Shown in pieces: positions 50,830 through 60,041 of a stretch of DNA of 64,000 nt. Position numbers and translations under genes: made by a program. Positions within the stretch are counted from its first letter, which is position 1. Each line of letters starts with the position of its first letter. Source of the stretch: Streptomyces sp. 1331.2 (GTDB lineage: Bacteria > Actinomycetota > Actinomycetes > Streptomycetales > Streptomycetaceae); NCBI RefSeq assembly GCF_900199205.1, contig NZ_OBMJ01000001.1, positions 6,503,001-6,567,000 on the forward strand, written 5' to 3'. Below the pieces are notes generated by a model, which was not told where the DNA came from, did not search any database, and saw only the letters and a program-made list of their open reading frames with translations.

Positions 50830-52227
50830 GTGGCGGCGGTCAACGGCGGGGTGTCGTTCTGGTACGCGGCGGACGGGGTGCCCGAGCCCGGGCCCGGGCT
50901 GCCGGGGGACCGGGACGTCGACGTGTGCATGGTCGGCGGCGGGTACACCGGGCTCTGGACGGCCTACTACCTGAAGAAGGCCGACCCTTCGCTGCGGATC
51001 GCGGTCCTGGAGCAGCGCTTCTGCGGCTACGGCGCCTCGGGGCGCAACGGCGGCTGGCTGTACAACGGCTTCGCGGGGCGCGCCGCATTCGCCCGGCGGT
51101 ACGGGCAGCAGCGGGCGGCGGCGATGCAGCGGGTGATGGACGAGGCCGTCGGCGAGGTCGTCGACGTCACGGTCGCCGAGCGGATCGACGCGGACCTGGT
51201 GCGCAGCGGTGTGCTGGAAGTCGCCCGCAACCGGCCGCAGTTGGAGCGGCTTCGGGCCTTCGTCCGGGCCGAGCGGGCGTACGGGGCGGACCGGGTCGAG
51301 CTGTTGAGCGCCGAGGAGGCCACGGACCGGGTAGCGGTGGCCGGCACGCTCGGCGGCTGCTGGTCCCGGTACGGTGCGCGGATCCAGCCCGCGAAGCTGG
51401 TGCGCGGACTGGCCCGGGCCGTACGGGACGCGGGAGTCGAGGTGTACGAGGGGACGGCCGTCGGCGCGATCCTCCCCGGCCTCCCCGGGACCGCCCACCG
51501 CAGGCCCCGCGCCGTCACCCCGCTCGGCACCGTCACCGCCGACCATGTGCTGCGCGCCACCGAGGGGTTCACCGCAGGGCTGCGGGGCGAGAAGCGGACC
51601 TGGCTGCCGATGAACTCGGCGATGGTCGTCACCGAGCCGCTGCCCGCCGGGTTCTGGGCGGAGACCGGCTGGCAGGGCCGCGAGGTGCTGGGGGACTTCG
51701 CGCACGCCTACATGTACGCGCAGCGCACCGCCGACGACCGGATCGCGCTCGGTGGACGCGGGATCCCGTACCGCTTCGGCTCGCGGACGGACTCGGACGG
51801 CAGCACCCAGGCGGAGACGGTGCGCCAACTGCGCGCGATCCTGGACCGGTTCTTCCCCGCTGCCGCGACGGCCGGGATCGACCACGCCTGGGCGGGCGTG
51901 CTCGGTGTCCCCCGGGACTGGTGCGCCACCGTGGAGTTGGACCGGTCGAGCGGGCTCGGCTGGGCCGGCGGGTACGTCGGCAGCGGGGTGACGACGGCCA
52001 ACCTGGCCGGGCGCACCCTGTGCGACCTGGTGCTCGGGAGGGACAGCGAACTGACCCGGCTGCCCTGGGTGGGCCACACGGTGCGGCGTTGGGAACCGGA
52101 ACCGCTGCGCTGGCTCGGGGTGCAGGCGATGTACGCCGCCTACCACGCGGCCGACCGGCAGGAGGCGACCGGACGGGCCACCACCTCGCCGATCGCCCGG
52201 CTCGCCGACCTGGTCGCGGGGCGGTAG
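50830..52227 (+). CDS. FAD-dependent oxidoreductase (DAO/PuuB-like)
   Basis: 465 residues. The dinucleotide-binding motif VCMVGGGYTGLWTAYYLKK lies near residue 35, followed by CGYGASGRNGGWLYNGF, the FAD-contact segment of the amine-oxidising DAO family, and a C-terminal GYVGSGVTTANLAGR loop. Closest by layout are gamma-glutamylputrescine oxidase and other deaminating oxidases. AGGAGG six bases before the GTG fixes the start. The substrate is unknown. Confidence 0.87.
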   Translation: MAAVNGGVSFWYAADGVPEPGPGLPGDRDVDVCMVGGGYTGLWTAYYLKKADPSLRIAVLEQRFCGYGASGRNGGWLYNGFAGRAAFARRYGQQRAAAMQRVMDEAVGEVVDVTVAERIDADLVRSGVLEVARNRPQLERLRAFVRAERAYGADRVELLSAEEATDRVAVAGTLGGCWSRYGARIQPAKLVRGLARAVRDAGVEVYEGTAVGAILPGLPGTAHRRPRAVTPLGTVTADHVLRATEGFTAGLRGEKRTWLPMNSAMVVTEPLPAGFWAETGWQGREVLGDFAHAYMYAQRTADDRIALGGRGIPYRFGSRTDSDGSTQAETVRQLRAILDRFFPAAATAGIDHAWAGVLGVPRDWCATVELDRSSGLGWAGGYVGSGVTTANLAGRTLCDLVLGRDSELTRLPWVGHTVRRWEPEPLRWLGVQAMYAAYHAADRQEATGRATTSPIARLADLVAGR

Positions 52228-52548
52228 GTGCGGCGGGGCGGCAGGGTGGGACCGGCACGAGGGAGGTGGTGGAGTGGCTATTAGCAGATCTGAGGCCCGG
52301 AGTAGTCGATCTTGGAGCTCGCGTCGGCGATACCACCCGAATTGCGGACAGCATTCGGCTGATGGGGCATATTGTGTACCCCGGCAAACTACTCCGATGG
52401 AAGTCAGTTTCCCGTCGCGGTCCGAAAACCATCCGTCGACCCCGGTCGGCTGGGATAGCGTCGAAGGCGTCGGGGGGTCGGCACCGATCAGGTGCATTCG
52501 AACGCCAGCTACCGGGCCGTAATGGCCGAATGAGTCATGGAGAAAAAC
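52228..52548. other. Lower-G+C noncoding region before the thioesterase pair
   Basis: These 320 bases have clearly more A and T than any neighbour (for example CTATTAGCAGATCTGAGG and CATATTGTGTACC). GGGATAGCGTCG near 52460 looks like an actinomycete -10 region. Open frames exist but show no third-position G+C bias. A GTG at 52274 with GGAGG seven bases before it opens an 82-codon frame that is not convincing. It is most likely a regulatory region for the next two genes or a small insertion of foreign DNA. Confidence 0.4.
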
Positions 52549-52860
52549 ATGCGGAATTCCCCTTCGGAAAACCGGCCGGACACGCTCGACGATCTGCAGC
52601 TCGCGGTCGAGTCGCTGTCCGCATTCCCGGCCCGGAACGCGCCGGGCGGATCCGATGTGACCGAGCGGCTCGCGGCCGTCGCCGAATTGTGCCGGTCGGT
52701 CGACGCGGTGCTCGACAGCCTGGTCGTCCAGGCGGCCGCGGAGGCCGCCGAGGAGGGCTGGACGGCGGCCCGGATGGCAGCCGAACACTCCGCCTACTAC
52801 GCCAGGCTCCAGCGCGCGCTGCTCCCCGCCGGTGCCGGTGCCGGGCTGACGCAGCAGTGA
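52549..52860 (+). CDS. Small helical protein cotranscribed with a thioesterase
   Basis: 103 residues, acidic, with Ala/Leu-rich helices and no membrane segment. The final part, AAAEAAEEGWTAARMAAEHS, resembles a degenerate helix-turn-helix but lacks a clear turn glycine. GGAG six bases before this ATG favours it over the one four codons earlier. The stop codon overlaps the GTG of the thioesterase gene, so the two proteins are made together and may interact. No family is recognised. Confidence 0.7.
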   Translation: MRNSPSENRPDTLDDLQLAVESLSAFPARNAPGGSDVTERLAAVAELCRSVDAVLDSLVVQAAAEAAEEGWTAARMAAEHSAYYARLQRALLPAGAGAGLTQQ

Positions 52861-53459
52861 GCGCGGTGCACCCGGGCGCGCACGTGCTGTCCTGCCCCAC
52901 CCGGTGGAGCGACGTCGACGAGAACGGGCACATCAACAACGCCCGGCTGGTCGGCTACATCCAGGAGGGGATTTACGACCTGTTCTGCCACCACGCGACC
53001 GCCGTCCGGGAATCGCTGTTCCCGTCCGGATTCATCATCGCGCGGCACGAGATCGATTACCTGGAGCAGCTGCACCACCAGCCCGAGCCATTGGCGGTCC
53101 GGCTCACCGTGGAACGGCTCGGACGGAGTTCCGCGCACGTCGAGGTGAATGTCTGCCGGGATCCGCGGACGTTTATGCGGGCGCGGACCGTGGTGGTCGC
53201 GCGGGACCGCGAGACCGGCCGCTCGCGCAAACTCAGCGAGAACGAGCGGCGCTTTCTGTCGGCGTTTATGCCGGACACGGCGCGCACCGAGGCCGCGCTG
53301 GCCTCGGCGAGGACCACCGCGACGGCGACGGCGCCGGCGCAGCGCGTGACCTCGGTGACCGCGGTGACGCCGGTGACCTCGGTGGCCTCGGGGGCCGCCG
53401 GTGGCGGGCGGTCGTCCGCGCGCAGGCCGCGGCGGCGGTGTCGCGCCTCGGCGGGCTGA
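52857..53459 (+). CDS. Hotdog-fold acyl-CoA thioesterase with a disordered tail
   Basis: 200 residues. The 4HBT hotdog domain starts RWSDVDENGHINNARLVGYIQE, where the Asp/His/Asn positions match the YbgC-like active site, and continues with a strand IARHEIDYLEQL and VERLGRSSAHVEV. From about residue 145 a tail of Ala, Thr, Val and Ser in short repeats (TAVTPVTSVA) ends in Arg-rich residues. The GTG overlaps the stop of the upstream gene (GTGA). The substrate is an acyl thioester of unknown type. Confidence 0.82.
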   Translation: MSAVHPGAHVLSCPTRWSDVDENGHINNARLVGYIQEGIYDLFCHHATAVRESLFPSGFIIARHEIDYLEQLHHQPEPLAVRLTVERLGRSSAHVEVNVCRDPRTFMRARTVVVARDRETGRSRKLSENERRFLSAFMPDTARTEAALASARTTATATAPAQRVTSVTAVTPVTSVASGAAGGGRSSARRPRRRCRASAG

Positions 53460-53549
53460 GGACCGCTCGGCGTCCGATCGGTGCCAGCCGCAGCCGCACC
53501 GCGCTGCAGCCGTGCTGTGGCGGCGCGCGATCCCGGGCCGGTGCCCGGG

Positions 53550-53585
53550 CCGGCGGCGTGATCGACAACGGCGTCGATCCGCCGG
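53550..53585 (+). terminator. Candidate terminator after the thioesterase gene
   Basis: CCGGCG and GATCGA on the left pair with TCGATC and CGCCGG on the right, with a small bulge and an eight-base loop. The other 295 bases between the thioesterase and DUF2267 genes hold no gene. Confidence 0.5.
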
Positions 53586-53754
53586 ACCGGCTTCCCGGTG
53601 CCCGGCCGGTTCCGAACGCCCCGGGCGGAGTTACGCTGAGCAGCACGGGCAACCGGTTCGTCCCACGGCGGTCACGGGCTGCGACCTCCCCTCCCCGGTC
53701 CAGGCGCAGAGCGCCGTCGGCCCTACCGGTCCCGCCGACCGGAAGGAGGACGCG

Positions 53755-54150
53755 ATGACCATCTCCTGGGAGGACTTCCTCGCCCGCGTCGTGGAGCGCG
53801 GCGAGTACCGGGGCGAGGCGGAGGCCGACCACGCCGCCCGGGTCGTGCTCGCCCTGCTCGGCGAGCACCTGGTGGGCTCCGATCGGAGCGAACTCGCCGA
53901 CGCGCTGCCCGGGACGTACGCCTCGCTGCTGCGCGACGCCCAGCCCGCGAGCGAGCCGCTGACCGCCGAACGCTTCGTCCAGGCCGTGGTCGGCTGGATC
54001 GACGGGGCGACCCCTGCGACGGCGCAGTGGGACATCGGGGCGGTGCTCAGCACCCTGGCGGACCTCGTTCCCGGGGAGTTGGTCGACCGGGTGGTCGAGC
54101 AGCTTCCGGCGGGCTACGACCTGCTGTTCGGGCACCCGACGCCGGCCTGA
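53755..54150 (+). CDS. DUF2267-family protein
   Basis: 131 residues, all alpha. It opens SWEDFLARVVERGEY and ends VDRVVEQLPAGYDLLFG, as in DUF2267 proteins, in which two helical repeats of about 60 residues each end in a LP-x-x-x-DLL-type motif. The family is common in actinobacteria and of unknown function, often near stress genes. GGAGG five bases before the ATG fixes the start. Confidence 0.82.
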   Translation: MTISWEDFLARVVERGEYRGEAEADHAARVVLALLGEHLVGSDRSELADALPGTYASLLRDAQPASEPLTAERFVQAVVGWIDGATPATAQWDIGAVLSTLADLVPGELVDRVVEQLPAGYDLLFGHPTPA

Positions 54151-54250
54151 GCGCCGGTACCCGGCGCCCGAGGGCCTGCATCCGTCCGAGCGGTCGCGCC
54201 GGGCGTCACCCGGTGGCGGCCCGGTGGTGGCCCGGTGCAGTTCCGCCTCC

Positions 54251-54273
54251 GGGCCGGTCAGCCCGACCGGCCC
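54251..54273. terminator. Terminator between DUF2267 and ROK genes
   Basis: GGGCCGGTC-AGCCC-GACCGGCCC, a perfect 9-bp stem, lies about 100 bases past the DUF2267 stop and 160 bases past the ROK kinase stop on the other strand. Confidence 0.6.
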
Positions 54274-54433
54274 GGCGCCCGGGGGCAGGTCGGCGGACCC
54301 GCCTGCCGGAAGGGCGAGTCCGGCGCCGTCGGGGAGTCCGGTCGGGCCCGGAGAACGTGAACTCCTCGGTGGGCGAGGGGAATCCCCTGGCTCGGCCGAG
54401 GTGACTCAGCCGAGTCGGCTCGGCGGAGGTGGC

Positions 54434-55420
54434 TCAGCGGCAGAGGGCGGCGGCGCCGATCAGCCCGGCGTCGGTGCCGAGTTCGGCGCGGCGCACGTCC
54501 AGGCCGCGGATGTACGAGAGGGCCGCGTAGCGGTCCAGGTGGCGGGCGAGCGGGGCGAACAGCAGGTCCCCGGCGGTGGCCACGCCGCCGCCGATGACCA
54601 CCCGGTCGAGGTCCACCAGGGCGGCAGTGGCGGCGATCCCGGCGGCCAGGGCCCGGGCGGCGCGGTCGAAGGAGGCGAGCGCGACCGGATCCCCCGCGGC
54701 GGCGGAGGCGGCGACGGCGCGGGCAGAGCGGTCCTCGCCGTCCGGCCGCCAGCCCTCGGCGAGGGCCCGGCGGGCGATCGCGGTGCCGCTGGCAAGGCCC
54801 TCCAGGCAGCCGCGGGAGCCGCAGGGGCAGGGCTCGCCGTCCAGGTCGACGGTGATGTGCCCGAGGTGCCCGGCGTTGCCGCTGGGGCCGGGGCGCACGG
54901 CGCCGTCGAGCACCAGCCCGGCGCCGACACCGGTCGACACCACCAGGCAGAGCGCGTTGGCGGCGCCCCGGGCGGCGCCCTGCCAGTGCTCGGCGGCGGC
55001 CATCGCGACGCCGTCCCCGGCGAGGCGGACAGGCAGCGCGCCGCCGGCCGCCGGCGGGCGGCCGGCCGCTGTCGGGTGCCCGGCCACCGCCGGGTGCGCG
55101 GCCACCGCCGGGTGCGCGGCGACCTCGGCGACCAGCGGGAAGCCGCGCCAGCCGGGGATGTTGACCGGGCTGACGGTGCCGCCGACCAGGTCGACCGGGC
55201 CGGCGCTGCCGATCCCGACGGCCGTCACGGCGGCCCAGTCGGCCGTACCGGAGAGCTGGTCCAGCACCTTGTGCACGACGGCGAGCACGGCCGCGCCCGA
55301 CTCCGTCGCCGGGGTGGGCAGCTGGAGCGAGTGCCGCAGCCGCCCGGCGCCGTCGACCAGCGCTCCGGCGATCTTGGTGCCGCCGATGTCGACGGCGGCG
55401 AACAGCGGCGTGGAAGGCAC
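54434..55420 (-). CDS. ROK-family sugar kinase
   Basis: 328 residues. Unlike the ROK repressor elsewhere in the window, this one begins with the phosphate-binding FAAVDIGGTKIAGALVD, has the catalytic region STGVGAGLVLDG and GNAGHLGHI, and the zinc site CPCGSRGCLE. It has no HTH domain, so it is an enzyme, probably phosphorylating glucose, mannose or a related hexose. An in-frame insertion of 18-bp repeats lies near residue 105. As the last gene of the mannoside operon it would phosphorylate the released sugar. GTG with GGAG six bases upstream is the start. Confidence 0.88.
   Translation of the reverse strand: MPSTPLFAAVDIGGTKIAGALVDGAGRLRHSLQLPTPATESGAAVLAVVHKVLDQLSGTADWAAVTAVGIGSAGPVDLVGGTVSPVNIPGWRGFPLVAEVAAHPAVAAHPAVAGHPTAAGRPPAAGGALPVRLAGDGVAMAAAEHWQGAARGAANALCLVVSTGVGAGLVLDGAVRPGPSGNAGHLGHITVDLDGEPCPCGSRGCLEGLASGTAIARRALAEGWRPDGEDRSARAVAASAAAGDPVALASFDRAARALAAGIAATAALVDLDRVVIGGGVATAGDLLFAPLARHLDRYAALSYIRGLDVRRAELGTDAGLIGAAALCR
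55063..55116. repeat. 18-bp in-frame tandem repeat inside the ROK kinase gene
   Basis: Three contiguous units (55063, 55081, 55099); the last two are identical and contain GGCCACCGCCGGGTGCGC. They encode a repeated Ala-rich six-residue unit of the AVAAHP type between the sugar-binding N-terminal and central lobes, where most ROK kinases have no insertion. Confidence 0.75.
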
Positions 55421-55508
55421 GATGAGCTCCAGTGGAGGTAGGGGCGGCGCCCCGGCCGGTGAGGGGCGGGGCGCCGCACAGCGTAGAGCAGGGCCCGGAG
55501 CCCTGTCG

Positions 55509-58500
55509 CTACTCGGCTGCGCGCAGCCGCAGGGTGACCAGTTCGAACGGGCGCAGCGCCAGGCGCACCGAGCCGTCCTCGACCGCGACCTCGCCGCGGG
55601 TGCCGTCCCAGGGCCGTTCCAGCAGGTCGCAGGGGACGGCGTCGGCCAGCGGGAAGGAGGTGGTCAGCCGGCCCCGGGCGCGGCCGCCGCCCGCCTCGTA
55701 GACGCGGACGATCAGGTCCCCGCTGCGGTCGTCGGCGAGCTTGACCGCGCTGACCACGATCGCGTCCTCGTCCACTGCCACCAGCGGCGCGACCCGCTCG
55801 GCAGAGCCGGTGACGCGGCGCTCGGGCAGGCCGATCCGGTAGCCCTCGCGGACGGCGTCGCCGATCGTCGCGCCCGGGACCAGGGCGTGCCGGAAGCGGT
55901 GCAGGCCCTGGTCGGTCTCCGGGTCGGGGAAGCGCGGGGCGCGCAGCAGCGAGAAGCGGACGGTCGTGGTGGTGCCGCCGTCCTCGTCGCGCACCGTGCG
56001 GGTGACGTCGTGGCCGTAGGTCGAGGCGGTGACCAGGGCGACGCCCCAGCCGGGCTCCTCCAGGTGGACGAAGCGGTGGTTGCAGGCCTCGAACTTGGCG
56101 GCGTCCCAGCTGGTGTTGGTGTGGGTGGGCCGGTGGAGGTGGCCGAACTGGGTCTCGGCGGCGTAGCGCTCGGTGTGGAGGTCCAGCGGGAACGCGGCCT
56201 TGAGGAACTTCTCGGTCTCGTGCCAGTCGACCTCGGTGTCGATGTCCAGGCGCTGCTCGCCGGCCCGCAGGGTGAGCGTCTGCACGACGGTGGAGGAACC
56301 GAAGGAGCGGGCGATCCGCACCGAGGCCCGCCCGGCAGTGCACGAGGCGGTGAGGGAGTCCACGCCGGTCAGATCGGTGACGGTGTTGCGGTAGAACTGG
56401 TCGACGTCCCAGGCGTCCCACATGTTGGGGAAGTCGGGGTGCAGTTGCAGCAGGTTCGCGCGGCTGCCGGGCGCGACGGTCTCCCGGCCGCTCGCGACCT
56501 CGACCACCGAGGCGACCAGGCCGTCGGCGTCCACCACGACCTCCACCAGGCCGTTGCGCAGCGTGAAGCCGCCCTCGGGCCGCTCGACCGCCGTACAGTC
56601 CGTGCCGGCCGGGCGGTCCGTGCCGTCCGGGCCGTACACCGCGGCGGCCGAGGCCCCGCCCGCCGGCACCGCCGAACGCGCGTGCGGCGCCGCGTTGAAC
56701 ACCAACTCCCGCCCGCCCGAGGCCTGCCCGGCCAGCGCCCGCTGGGCCGCGCCGATCAGCTCCTCCAACTCCCCGGCCAGTGCCGCGTACGTGGCCTCGG
56801 CCTCGCGGTGCACCCAGGCGATGGACGAGCCGGGCAGGATGTCGTGGAACTGGTGCAGCAGGACGGTCTTCCAGATCCGGTCCAGCTGCTCGTACGGATA
56901 CCCGGCGCCGGTGCGCAGGGCGGCGGTGGCGCACCAGAGTTCGGCCTCGCGCAGCAGGTTCTCGCTGCGCCGGTTGCCCTGCTTGGTCTTCGCCTGGCTG
57001 GTCAGCGTGGCCCGGTGCAGCTCCAGGTAGAGCTCGCCGACCCAGACCGGCGGGTTCGGGTACTCGGCCTCGGCCTTGGCGAAGAACTCGGCGGGCTTCT
57101 CCCAGCGGACGGTGGCCGAGCCCTCCAGGTCCCGCATCCGGGCCGCCTTGGCGACCATCTCGCGGGTCGTGCCGCCGCCGCCGTCACCCCAGCCGGTCGG
57201 GGCGAGCGAGTGCCGGGCCACCCCCTTGTCCTTGAAGTTCCGTGCCGCATGGGCGATTTCGCTGCCCTTCATGGAGCAGTTGTAGGTGTCCACCGGCGGG
57301 AAGTGGGTGAAGATCCGGGTGCCGTCGATGCCCTCCCACAGGAAGGTGTGGTGCGGGAACCGGTTCACCTGGCTCCAGGAGATCTTCTGCGTCAGCAGCC
57401 ACCGGGAGCCCGCGTTGCGGATGATCTGCGGCAGGCCGCCGGCGAAGCCGAAGGTGTCCGGCAGCCAGGCCTCGTGGTTCTCCACGCCGAACTCGTCCAG
57501 GAAGAACCGCTTGCCGTGCACGAACTGACGGGCCATCGCCTCCGAGGAGGGCATGTTGGTGTCGGACTCCACCCACATGCCGCCGGCCGGCACGAACCGG
57601 CCCTCCGCCACGGCCTTGCGGACCCGGGCGTACACCTCGGGGCGGTGCTCCTTGATCCAGGCGAACTGCTGCGCCTGGGACATGGTGTAGAGGAAGTCCG
57701 GCTCGTCCTCCAGCAGCGCCGTCATGTTGGCGGTGGTGCGGGCCACCTTGCGGACGGTCTCGCGCAGCGGCCAGAGCCAGGCCGAGTCGATGTGCGCGTG
57801 GCCGATCGCGCTGATCCGGTGCGCGGACGGCACGGCGGGCGCCGCCAGCACCCCGGCGAGGTGCGAACGTGCCCGGGCCGCAGTGGCGTTGACGTCCTGC
57901 AGGTCGACGGCGTCCAGCGCCCGCTCGACCGCGCGCAGCACCTCCCAGCGGCGGGCGCCCTCCACCGGCAGCTCGGCCATCAGCTCGCCGAGCACCTCCA
58001 GGTCCATCACCAGCTGCCAGACCGTCTCGTCGAAGACGGCGAGGTCCATCCGGGCCAGCCGGTACTGCGGCCGGTCGCCGGCCGTCTCCTTGTCGCCCAA
58101 CTCGGTGGGCAGGAAGGGGTGGTAGTCCAGGATCACCGGATTGGAGGCGGCCTCGACGTGCAGCAGCACCTGCTCCCCGCCGGCCGCCGGGGACGCGATC
58201 CGCACCCACTGGTTCTGCGGGTTCAGGCCCTTCACCGGGCTGCCGTCCGGACGGTAGACCAGGCCCTCGCACTGGAAGCCGGGCATGTTGGCGTCGAAGC
58301 CCAGGTCGATCAGCGCCTCGACGGTGCGCCCCGCCCAGGCCTCGGGCACCGTGCCCGTCACCGTGATCCAGCTGGTGCCCCACGGTGCGCCCCAGGAGTC
58401 GCCGACCGCGATCGGGGTCCGCGGGGCGGCCAGGCCCTCGGCGACCGGGACGGGCTCGCCCGGCGCCGTCCAGATGCCGACCTCCAGCGGGACGGACTCG

Positions 58501-58577
58501 GGGTAGACGGCCGGGCGGATGCGCTCCTCCAGGACGCGCTTGAGGCGGGACTCGACCAGGGTGCGGTCATCGTGCAT
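55509..58577 (-). CDS. Alpha-mannosidase, GH38
   Basis: 1022 residues. GHAHIDSAWLWP (H260, H262, D264) supplies zinc ligands, and MWVESDTNMPSSE contains the nucleophile D339. ENHEAWLPDTFGFAGGLPQI follows, as do a helical linker and large beta-sandwich domains. The length and the lack of a signal peptide match cytosolic bacterial and class II-type mannosidases that trim imported alpha-mannosides. It lies between genes for a GH5-like hydrolase and a ROK kinase in the same direction as the ABC transporter. ATG begins MHDDRTLVE. Confidence 0.92.
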   Translation of the reverse strand: MHDDRTLVESRLKRVLEERIRPAVYPESVPLEVGIWTAPGEPVPVAEGLAAPRTPIAVGDSWGAPWGTSWITVTGTVPEAWAGRTVEALIDLGFDANMPGFQCEGLVYRPDGSPVKGLNPQNQWVRIASPAAGGEQVLLHVEAASNPVILDYHPFLPTELGDKETAGDRPQYRLARMDLAVFDETVWQLVMDLEVLGELMAELPVEGARRWEVLRAVERALDAVDLQDVNATAARARSHLAGVLAAPAVPSAHRISAIGHAHIDSAWLWPLRETVRKVARTTANMTALLEDEPDFLYTMSQAQQFAWIKEHRPEVYARVRKAVAEGRFVPAGGMWVESDTNMPSSEAMARQFVHGKRFFLDEFGVENHEAWLPDTFGFAGGLPQIIRNAGSRWLLTQKISWSQVNRFPHHTFLWEGIDGTRIFTHFPPVDTYNCSMKGSEIAHAARNFKDKGVARHSLAPTGWGDGGGGTTREMVAKAARMRDLEGSATVRWEKPAEFFAKAEAEYPNPPVWVGELYLELHRATLTSQAKTKQGNRRSENLLREAELWCATAALRTGAGYPYEQLDRIWKTVLLHQFHDILPGSSIAWVHREAEATYAALAGELEELIGAAQRALAGQASGGRELVFNAAPHARSAVPAGGASAAAVYGPDGTDRPAGTDCTAVERPEGGFTLRNGLVEVVVDADGLVASVVEVASGRETVAPGSRANLLQLHPDFPNMWDAWDVDQFYRNTVTDLTGVDSLTASCTAGRASVRIARSFGSSTVVQTLTLRAGEQRLDIDTEVDWHETEKFLKAAFPLDLHTERYAAETQFGHLHRPTHTNTSWDAAKFEACNHRFVHLEEPGWGVALVTASTYGHDVTRTVRDEDGGTTTTVRFSLLRAPRFPDPETDQGLHRFRHALVPGATIGDAVREGYRIGLPERRVTGSAERVAPLVAVDEDAIVVSAVKLADDRSGDLIVRVYEAGGGRARGRLTTSFPLADAVPCDLLERPWDGTRGEVAVEDGSVRLALRPFELVTLRLRAAE

Positions 58578-58680
58578 GTCGGCAGGCTCCGTTGCGTGCA
58601 GGCGGGAGGGACAGTCGCGCGAGGGCGGTGGGGCGATGGATCGGTGGGACAGCGGGTCGGTCGGTCGGCGGGGCGGTGGG

Positions 58681-59946
58681 TCAGGGAGAACGTACGTCCT
58701 CGGGGCGGACCACCTCGGTGATGCCGCGCGCGGCCAGGTGCGCCCGGTCCTCGGCGCGCTCGGCGAGCACGGTGGTCGGGCGGGCCCCGGCCTCGGTGAG
58801 GCGCATGAACGCCTCGAACACCGGACCGCCGGGGCCGCAGACCGAGCGCTCGGGGGAGTTCACCTCGTCGCCGGTGGCGACCACCACGGCGGTGCCGCGC
58901 GGCTTCGGCGGCTGCCAGCAGCGGCGGGCCTCGGCGGCGGCCTCGGCGAGCCGGATGCCGGCCGGCTTGACCATCCGGTCGGTGGTCAACAGGCCCAGGC
59001 CGTATTCGAGTTCGGGGAAGTCGGCGAGCGAGCGGTCCACGTCGTGCGAGCACCACCAGGTGACCCCCCACAGGTCCGGGCAGTCCAGCACCGCCTCGAC
59101 GGTGGCGCCGGTGAAGCGCGCGGCGTCCCCGGGGGCGATGTGCGGGGCGGGCGCTCCGACCTCCTGCAGCCAGACCGGGCGGGCCGGGTCCTCCGCCCAG
59201 GCCTTGGACAGCTCGACCAGGTACGCGGCGTGCTGCGCGGTCGCGGTGGAGCGGGCGCCGTAGCGCTGGGCGGTGCCGTTGAACACCCAGGAGTGCACGG
59301 CGGTGGCGGCGCCGATCCGGGCCGAGTGCCAGGGCGTGAACGGGTGCTCGTCCAGGTACCAGGCGGCGTCGTAGGAGGCGTGCAGGTGCAGCCGGCCGGG
59401 GGCGCCCGCCTCGCAGGCGGCGAGCATCCGGCGCAGCCAGGCCTCGGCCTCGGCGGGGGTGGCCCGGTCCGGGTCGGGGTGCGGGGCGCCGGAGAACTGG
59501 TTGATCTCGTTGCCGAGCGTCATCCCGAGGAAGTTGGGCCGCCCGTTCAGCGCCTCGGCGAGGGTGCGCAGGTAGGCGGCCTGGCCGTCGGCGACCTCGG
59601 GGTCGGTGAAGAGGTTGCGCCGGTGCCAGGTCCGGGTCCAGGAGGGCAGGAAGTCGAAGCTCGACAGGTGGCCCTGCAGGCCGTCCACCGCGACGTCCAG
59701 CCCGCGTTCGCCGGCCGCGTCCACCAGGGCCGCCAACTGGTCGACGGCGCGCGGGCGGATCAGGGTGCGGTTGGGCTGGAACAGCGGCCAGAGCGGGAAG
59801 ACCCGCACGTGGTCCAGGCCGAGGGCGGCGATGGAGTCGAGGTCGGCGCGTACGGAGTCGAGGTCGAAGTCGAGCCAGTGGTGGAACCAGCCGACGGTGG
59901 GGGTGTAGTTGACGCCGAAACGGGGCGCCTGCGGGGTGCCGGTCAT
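58681..59946 (-). CDS. Glycoside hydrolase of the GH5-like clan A (beta-mannanase type)
   Basis: 421 residues, a TIM-barrel retaining glycosidase. FGVNYTPTVGWFHHW opens the barrel, GMTLGNEINQF holds the acid/base E147 and WLQEVGAP the nucleophile E262. There is no signal peptide, so it acts in the cytoplasm. In a locus with GH38 and an oligosaccharide transporter it is a likely mannoside hydrolase, but the exact glycan is unknown. A GAGGA lies about ten bases before the ATG. Confidence 0.82.
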   Translation of the reverse strand: MTGTPQAPRFGVNYTPTVGWFHHWLDFDLDSVRADLDSIAALGLDHVRVFPLWPLFQPNRTLIRPRAVDQLAALVDAAGERGLDVAVDGLQGHLSSFDFLPSWTRTWHRRNLFTDPEVADGQAAYLRTLAEALNGRPNFLGMTLGNEINQFSGAPHPDPDRATPAEAEAWLRRMLAACEAGAPGRLHLHASYDAAWYLDEHPFTPWHSARIGAATAVHSWVFNGTAQRYGARSTATAQHAAYLVELSKAWAEDPARPVWLQEVGAPAPHIAPGDAARFTGATVEAVLDCPDLWGVTWWCSHDVDRSLADFPELEYGLGLLTTDRMVKPAGIRLAEAAAEARRCWQPPKPRGTAVVVATGDEVNSPERSVCGPGGPVFEAFMRLTEAGARPTTVLAERAEDRAHLAARGITEVVRPEDVRSP

Positions 59947-60041
59947 CTTCGGTGGATTCCTCGACGGTGGTGGGGCGTACGGACGGTGGGCCGGGGCCGG
60001 ACTTCGCCTGGGGCGCGTCACAGGACGCCCGAGGGCAGGTC

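Noticed and set aside
52274..52522. GTG frame of 82 codons with a good ribosome binding site
   Set aside because: Its codons lack the third-position G/C bias seen in all neighbouring genes, and the product has no recognisable feature. Conservation in relatives would reopen the case.
50814..53459. A single 881-codon open frame spanning the FAD oxidoreductase region and thioesterase
   Set aside because: Only its last 200 codons, the thioesterase, are real. The rest is out of frame with the FAD oxidoreductase or lies in noncoding DNA.
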